From Acidobacteriota bacterium (lineage in GTDB: Bacteria > Acidobacteriota > Blastocatellia > Pyrinomonadales > Pyrinomonadaceae), in contig JAEZJR010000250.1 of the NCBI GenBank assembly GCA_023415725.1, positions 1 to 9,827 on the forward strand: a DNA stretch of 9,827 nt. The letters run 5' to 3'. The notes under the pieces are model-generated. The model made no database searches. It saw nothing but the letters and a program-made list of their open reading frames with translations, and was not told the DNA's origin. Position numbers and translations under genes: made by a program. Below are positions 7,170-9,827 of the stretch, one piece after another. Within the stretch, counting starts at the first letter, position 1. Every line of letters begins with the position of its first letter.

Positions 7170-7210
7170 AAACGGGTCGGAATTGCAATATTGCAAGTCT
7201 GACCCCGTTT
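7170..7210. repeat. REP-like near-palindrome, 41 bp
   Basis: The outer arms AAACGGG (7170-7176) and CCCCGTTT (7203-7210) and the inner TTGCAAT/ATTGCAA pair with a few mismatches around the centre near 7190. The words TTGCAATATTGCAA and TCTGACCCC are shared with the larger element at 8129-8215, so this is a second, shorter member of one family. Confidence 0.65.
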
Positions 7211-7380
7211 GCTTTAATGTTAGCGTCGCGAAAGAACTTGAACGGCTCGGGCACCTCCATCGCGGCACGGAGAAGAACTACCTGATGAGCCGGGAGACGC
7301 TCCCCGAGCTCGGCCGCAAGCGGGTCTACGTCGTCACCGCGGAGGCGAAACAGGAAGAAGAGCTGAATCATCCCTTTTGA
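7211..7380 (+). pseudogene. Gene fragment with strong coding bias, N-terminus replaced by REP sequence
   Basis: The frame read from the REP palindrome to the TGA at 7378-7380 encodes about 55 residues, including KELERLGHLHRGTEKNYL and GRKRVYVVTAEAKQ. By eye most third codon positions from 7227 to 7365 are G or C, as in the GC-rich genes of this window. This suggests true coding origin on this strand. No ribosome-binding site or convincing start lies upstream. The only in-frame starts are a TTG inside the palindrome (7183) and an ATG at 7285, which would leave 31 residues. I do not recognise the sequence. The likeliest reading is the C-terminal remnant of a gene cut by the repeat. A short functional ORF from 7285 cannot be excluded. 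Confidence 0.4.
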
Positions 7381-7422
7381 ACCGACTCGCAGGGAGATTT
7401 AACAGATGGCAACGATTTGTTG

Positions 7423-7643
7423 CAGGACAGACAGGACAAACAGGACACTAGAATGAATTCACCTTATATTATGCATCTCTCAAGGTGTCCTACTTCCCTG
7501 TCCTACTTTTGACAGTCGACAAAAAGCAGGACAGTTAGCTCCGTCGTCCTGTCGGTAAAACGGGAACAGGACAGCGATAAATGAAGTAAAATATAGGTTT
7601 AGCTTCTATTGTCCTGTTTGTCCTGTTTGTCCTGTCTGTCCTG
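7423..7643. repeat. 221-bp element with perfect 25-bp terminal inverted repeats built of GTCCTGTYT units
   Basis: The left arm (7423-7447) is the exact reverse complement of the right arm (7619-7643). Each arm is made of 9-bp units (AGGACAAAC on the left, GTCCTGTTT on the right); the right side extends one more unit to 7611. Between the arms are two further hairpins of the same core. CTGTCCT/AGGACAG spans 7498-7534 and extends through CTTTT/AAAAG, and GTCCTGT/ACAGGAC spans 7546-7572. The interior is AT-rich, with no ORF. No transposase is visible, so this could be a MITE-like element, a large structured RNA or a protein-binding array. Confidence 0.7.
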
Positions 7644-7684
7644 GCTCGAATTGATAGTTAAGAAAGAATCGAGCAATCGGCCGC

Positions 7685-8126
7685 TTAGGTGTAATAGCTA
7701 TTGGTTGACAATGCAGGTTGCGGCTGTGGGACCGAGCCAACTTGGCTGGTTCCGTTAGTATTGATGAGTGGGGATCCGAGGTGGTCGCTGGTGGTGTAGA
7801 CGGTCTTCGCGGCGGTGCCGGTCTGCACCGCGGTGGAGTACTCCCCGATCAGTTTGCCGGCGGCGTCGTACACGAACACGGTCGTCTCGCCGGTCGCGGG
7901 GGCGTGCTTCTTCACCCGCTTCCCGTCCCCGTCGTAATGGTACTGCCCGATCGTGCCGTCCCCGTCGTAATGGTACTGCCCGATCGTGCCGTTCGCGTCC
8001 GCGACGCTCCTGCTTGCCCTCCGCGTCGTAGGGGAACGTGTGCCCCGCCGCGTCCGCGGTGGTGTCCCCGGCGGCGTCGTAATCGTAACCGCCGCCCTCG
8101 TCGAGCCGGTTCTTCCGGGCATAGAA
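7685..8126 (-). pseudogene. Remnant of an Rhs/YD-repeat core, frameshifted and truncated
   Basis: Two overlapping minus-strand frames together encode typical Rhs core sequence. The first (from 8126) reads KNRLDEGGGYDYDAAGD... to YDAEGKQ. The second continues with SVADANGTIGQYHYDGDG, KRVKKHAPATGETTVFVYD and TSDHLGSPLINTNG. They join only across a frameshift near 8009-8012, where one extra base (or two lost) separates GKQ from SVAD. A perfect 33-bp tandem duplication repeats GTIGQYHYDGD. The N-terminal bulk of an Rhs protein is missing: similarity starts right at the edge of the REP element. After LGSPLINTNG the expected SRHDYHPFGEE continuation is absent and replaced by about 20 unrelated residues ending SYYT before TAA. 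The DNA also turns less GC-rich there. This is best read as an orphan, decayed Rhs tip displaced by the Rhs module to its right. Confidence 0.8.
7925..7990. repeat. Perfect 33-bp tandem duplication in the Rhs remnant
   Basis: Bases 7925-7957 and 7958-7990 are identical, adding 11 residues (one extra copy of GTIGQYHYDGD) without changing frame. Perfect identity points to a recent slippage or unequal recombination event, or to an assembly artefact. Confidence 0.95.
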
Positions 8127-8128
8127 GG

Positions 8129-8215
8129 TGGGGTCAGACCTGCAATATTGCAATTCTCCAGAGCTTCGGCTCCCAGGCCGCTGCGGAATATTGCAGAATT
8201 GCAGGCCTGACCCCA
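8129..8215. repeat. 87-bp REP-type palindromic element with TTCG-loop hairpin
   Basis: Two arms of about 31 bp (8129-8159 and 8185-8215) are inverted copies with a few mismatches, starting and ending with TGGGGTCAG / CTGACCCCA. Between them GAGCTTCGGCTC (8161-8172) forms a perfect 4-bp stem closed by a TTCG loop. The arms contain the words CCTGCAAT and TTGCAAT also seen at 7170-7210. Its left edge coincides with the point where Rhs-core similarity begins, and its right edge lies 10 bp from the stop codon of the exported protein. It resembles REP elements that are mobilised by RAYT (Y1 single-strand) transposases; none is encoded here. Confidence 0.8.
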
Positions 8216-8225
8216 ATTTCTAAGC

Positions 8226-8804
8226 TTATTTTTTCGGTATGTTTAACGAATTGAAAAAGACAAAGTGGGTCGGGTTATTTACGGTTTCATTTTCCCATTC
8301 ATATTTGAAAGGTATTTTTATCGAAAGCCCTTTCACAGTATGCTCTGCCGGAACAACGAACTCCATTGATTTGCCTGATTTTACTTCAAAAAGGGTGCAG
8401 GTGTCGCCAGTGTTGTATCCGACGGGGACGTTAATATTTGGCCGTTCGTCTGTTATCGCCACCGGATTAAGCACTACATCATACTTCACGCTTATTTGAG
8501 CGTTTTCGTTGAATGCGGAAAGTTGCTCGCCTTCTTCTGGAATACTAAAACCGCAAACACTAATGGAGTAGCGCATGTTGTTATTCAATCGCAGCCAAAC
8601 ACCTTCGCCACCTTCGTCGTCCCTCAGAGGAGTTCTCTTTCCGAGCCGATCAAACGTAACGTAAACGCCGGACTTGTCAGCGATAACTGTTGGATTTGAG
8701 GCTTTGCCGGTATTTCTTATTTTGTTTTGCGCTTCAGCCGGAAATGACGACACAAACAGGAAAAGTGTCAAGCTGACAAACAATTGAATGAGTGTTTTAT
8801 TCAT
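8226..8804 (-). CDS. Small exported protein next to the Rhs C-terminal domain; candidate partner
   Basis: The product is 192 residues with an ATG start at 8804 and a weak AAAGAA upstream. A signal peptide is clear (MNKT, hydrophobic 5-20, FPAEAQ near residue 26), so the mature protein is periplasmic or secreted. It contains two cysteines (C84, C136) that could form a disulfide, and alternating beta-strand-like segments, including GVWLRLNNNMRYSISVCGF, VGYNTGDTCTLFEV and FKYEWENE. No catalytic motif is apparent. From memory it resembles small secreted proteins common in Blastocatellia, so it is not necessarily Rhs-specific. It begins 5 bp after the Rhs stop on the same strand and shares the low GC content of the Rhs variable region. 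This suggests the two moved together. A role as immunity protein or as an accessory exported factor is inferred from position only. Confidence 0.8.
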   Translation of the reverse strand: MNKTLIQLFVSLTLFLFVSSFPAEAQNKIRNTGKASNPTVIADKSGVYVTFDRLGKRTPLRDDEGGEGVWLRLNNNMRYSISVCGFSIPEEGEQLSAFNENAQISVKYDVVLNPVAITDERPNINVPVGYNTGDTCTLFEVKSGKSMEFVVPAEHTVKGLSIKIPFKYEWENETVNNPTHFVFFNSLNIPKK

Positions 8805-8809
8805 TTCTT

Positions 8810-9826
8810 TTACGTTTTGGGTTTATATCCCTTTGGAAAGGTAACTAATGATCTCCTATCTTTTGGACCTATTTTGTAAACATCTGTTAAGACTTTATCA
8901 ATTGCAGTATTTCGATTACTTCGGACTGTTGCGTGGTCTGCGGTTTCCCAACCTTTCTCCCAATAGTTGACCCTTCCATTATTGGGTAAATTGAAATGAG
9001 CAGAAAGGCTACCGTTAGCTGAAGCTCTTAACTCGTTAAACACCGCTTGCACAAAAAGCCCGTCCCTGTCTGATTCATACTGAGTTACGCTTTTGCCCGT
9101 TTTTATAGCACTTTGCATATTGGCAGAATCTATACCTTCATTGGCGATCAGACCTAAATTGGACTCCTGGCCCTTCGCAAATTGTATAACCACGTTCTTC
9201 ATATCGGGCGTGAGTGAAGTATGTGCCGGAGAGTTACCAGTCCACGAGAATGAAACTTGGACATTACTTGCAGTGTCTTTTAAGTAGACTGGGTTTCCAT
9301 TACTATCTTTCCCCGTTTCAATTGGCTTGCCGTCCACTCCTAGACAATTACCTCCCTTCGATTCGCATCCATAAGAATCCACCGCTTTTTTTGCCTGTTT
9401 ATACTCTTCGGAGTCTGATCCGTACTTAATTTCAATATCAGTCAGAGCACCTTGTGCACTAGCCAAGTTCCTCCTAAAATCCTTGCACTCGGCAGTCAAG
9501 CCTTTACACTCGTAGAGGCCATCTGGATCGACATAATTCAGAGGATTGTTCAATACGTAGACGTAACGATTCCAAGATTGAGGTACCCCTGTTCGACCAG
9601 ATGCCAGTAATGGGTCCCCGGTTGTAAAACGTCCACGGTCTGGGTAGTAGTACCTGGCTTCCGCGAAATCCAACCCTGTCTCCCCGTCTCGCTCGTAGCC
9701 CGTGAACTGCTTCCGGACGAGGTCGGAGCCGTAACCGATGCGGGAGACCTCTTCGCCGAACGGGTGGTAGTCGTGCCGGGAGACGATTTGCCCGATCCCG
9801 TCGGTGTTGATCCGCGGGGAGCCGAG
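8810..9826 (-). CDS. Rhs-family (YD-repeat) protein, C-terminal part with variable tip domain (5' end outside window)
   Basis: The frame is open from the right edge and gives 338 visible residues; the true start is beyond 9827, and an internal TTG at 9673 is not a start. Residues 1-104 are conserved Rhs core: LGSPRINTDG, SRHDYHPFGEE, FTGYERDGETGLDFAEARYYY, RFTTGDPLLASGR, NRYVYVLNNP and DPDGL. The core forms a shell that encloses a variable C-terminal effector, usually released after the DPxGL motif. Residues 105-338 are this variable tip. It begins with two pairs of cysteines in a charged helical part, continues with a Gly/Asn-rich stretch, and holds ANEGIDSAN at 228-236 followed by LFVQAVFNELRAS. 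I cannot assign it to a known toxin class. Codon use shifts from GC-rich to AT-rich inside the core near residue 60, well before DPDGL, consistent with recombination within the core. Antibacterial effector, adhesin or other surface role all remain open. Confidence 0.92.
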   Translation of the reverse strand, partial: LGSPRINTDGIGQIVSRHDYHPFGEEVSRIGYGSDLVRKQFTGYERDGETGLDFAEARYYYPDRGRFTTGDPLLASGRTGVPQSWNRYVYVLNNPLNYVDPDGLYECKGLTAECKDFRRNLASAQGALTDIEIKYGSDSEEYKQAKKAVDSYGCESKGGNCLGVDGKPIETGKDSNGNPVYLKDTASNVQVSFSWTGNSPAHTSLTPDMKNVVIQFAKGQESNLGLIANEGIDSANMQSAIKTGKSVTQYESDRDGLFVQAVFNELRASANGSLSAHFNLPNNGRVNYWEKGWETADHATVRSNRNTAIDKVLTDVYKIGPKDRRSLVTFPKGYKPKT

Positions 9827-9827
9827 G

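Noticed and set aside
7423..7643. CRISPR-like array of GTCCTGTTT repeats
   Set aside because: The units are 9 bp, directly adjacent or inverted, with no spacers of uniform length and no cas genes.
8129..8215. Insertion sequence with its own transposase
   Set aside because: Only an 87-bp palindrome is present; no transposase-like ORF is found in the element or nearby.
7718..8254. 178-residue open frame on the plus strand over the Rhs remnant
   Set aside because: It is antisense to recognisable YD-repeat sequence and runs through the REP element; its translation is Arg/Gly/Val-rich without motifs.
9610..9673. TTG at 9673 as the start of a separate gene
   Set aside because: The same frame is open to the window edge and encodes conserved Rhs core (LGSPRINTDG to FTGYERDGETG), so the TTG is internal.

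Overview
The window looks like a chromosomal segment of a Gram-negative, GC-rich bacterium, most plausibly Acidobacteriota of the class Blastocatellia (subdivision 4). This is an inference from remembered family resemblance: the Rhs core ending (ARYYYPDRGRF, DPLLASGR, NPLNYVDPDGL), the small secreted protein beside it and the orphan 141-residue family are all typical of that group. No rRNA, tRNA or other taxonomic marker is present to confirm it.

Positions 1-6396 are ordinary chromosomal genes. A plus-strand endonuclease/exonuclease/phosphatase-family gene runs in from the left edge and converges on three minus-strand genes. Those three are a phytanoyl-CoA-dioxygenase-like oxygenase, an exported M19 dipeptidase and a four-helix membrane protein, closely spaced (48 bp and 11 bp) and possibly one transcription unit. 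A 204-bp divergent intergenic region separates them from a large plus-strand gene for a soluble four-PAS GGDEF-EAL protein. All the diguanylate cyclase and phosphodiesterase motifs of that protein appear intact.

From 6397 on the character changes to accessory, repeat-rich DNA. First comes a spacer with 11-bp iterons and hairpins, then a well-formed promoter, leader hairpin and Shine-Dalgarno sequence driving a 141-residue protein of unknown function. Positions 7103-7683 hold REP-like palindromes, a gene fragment with strong coding bias, and a 221-bp element bounded by perfect 25-bp inverted repeats of a GTCCTGTTT unit.

The right end (7685-9827, minus strand) is an Rhs locus. An Rhs protein enters from the right edge, ends its conserved core at DPDGL and continues into an AT-rich variable C-terminal domain of about 234 residues. 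Five bases later comes a small exported protein that could be its cognate partner. Beyond that lie an 87-bp REP-type palindrome and the frameshifted remnant of a second Rhs core. This is the layout of an Rhs locus with a displaced (orphan) tip. The most interesting leads are the uncharacterised Rhs C-terminal domain and its neighbour, the REP family that borders the Rhs remnant, and the 221-bp inverted-repeat element.
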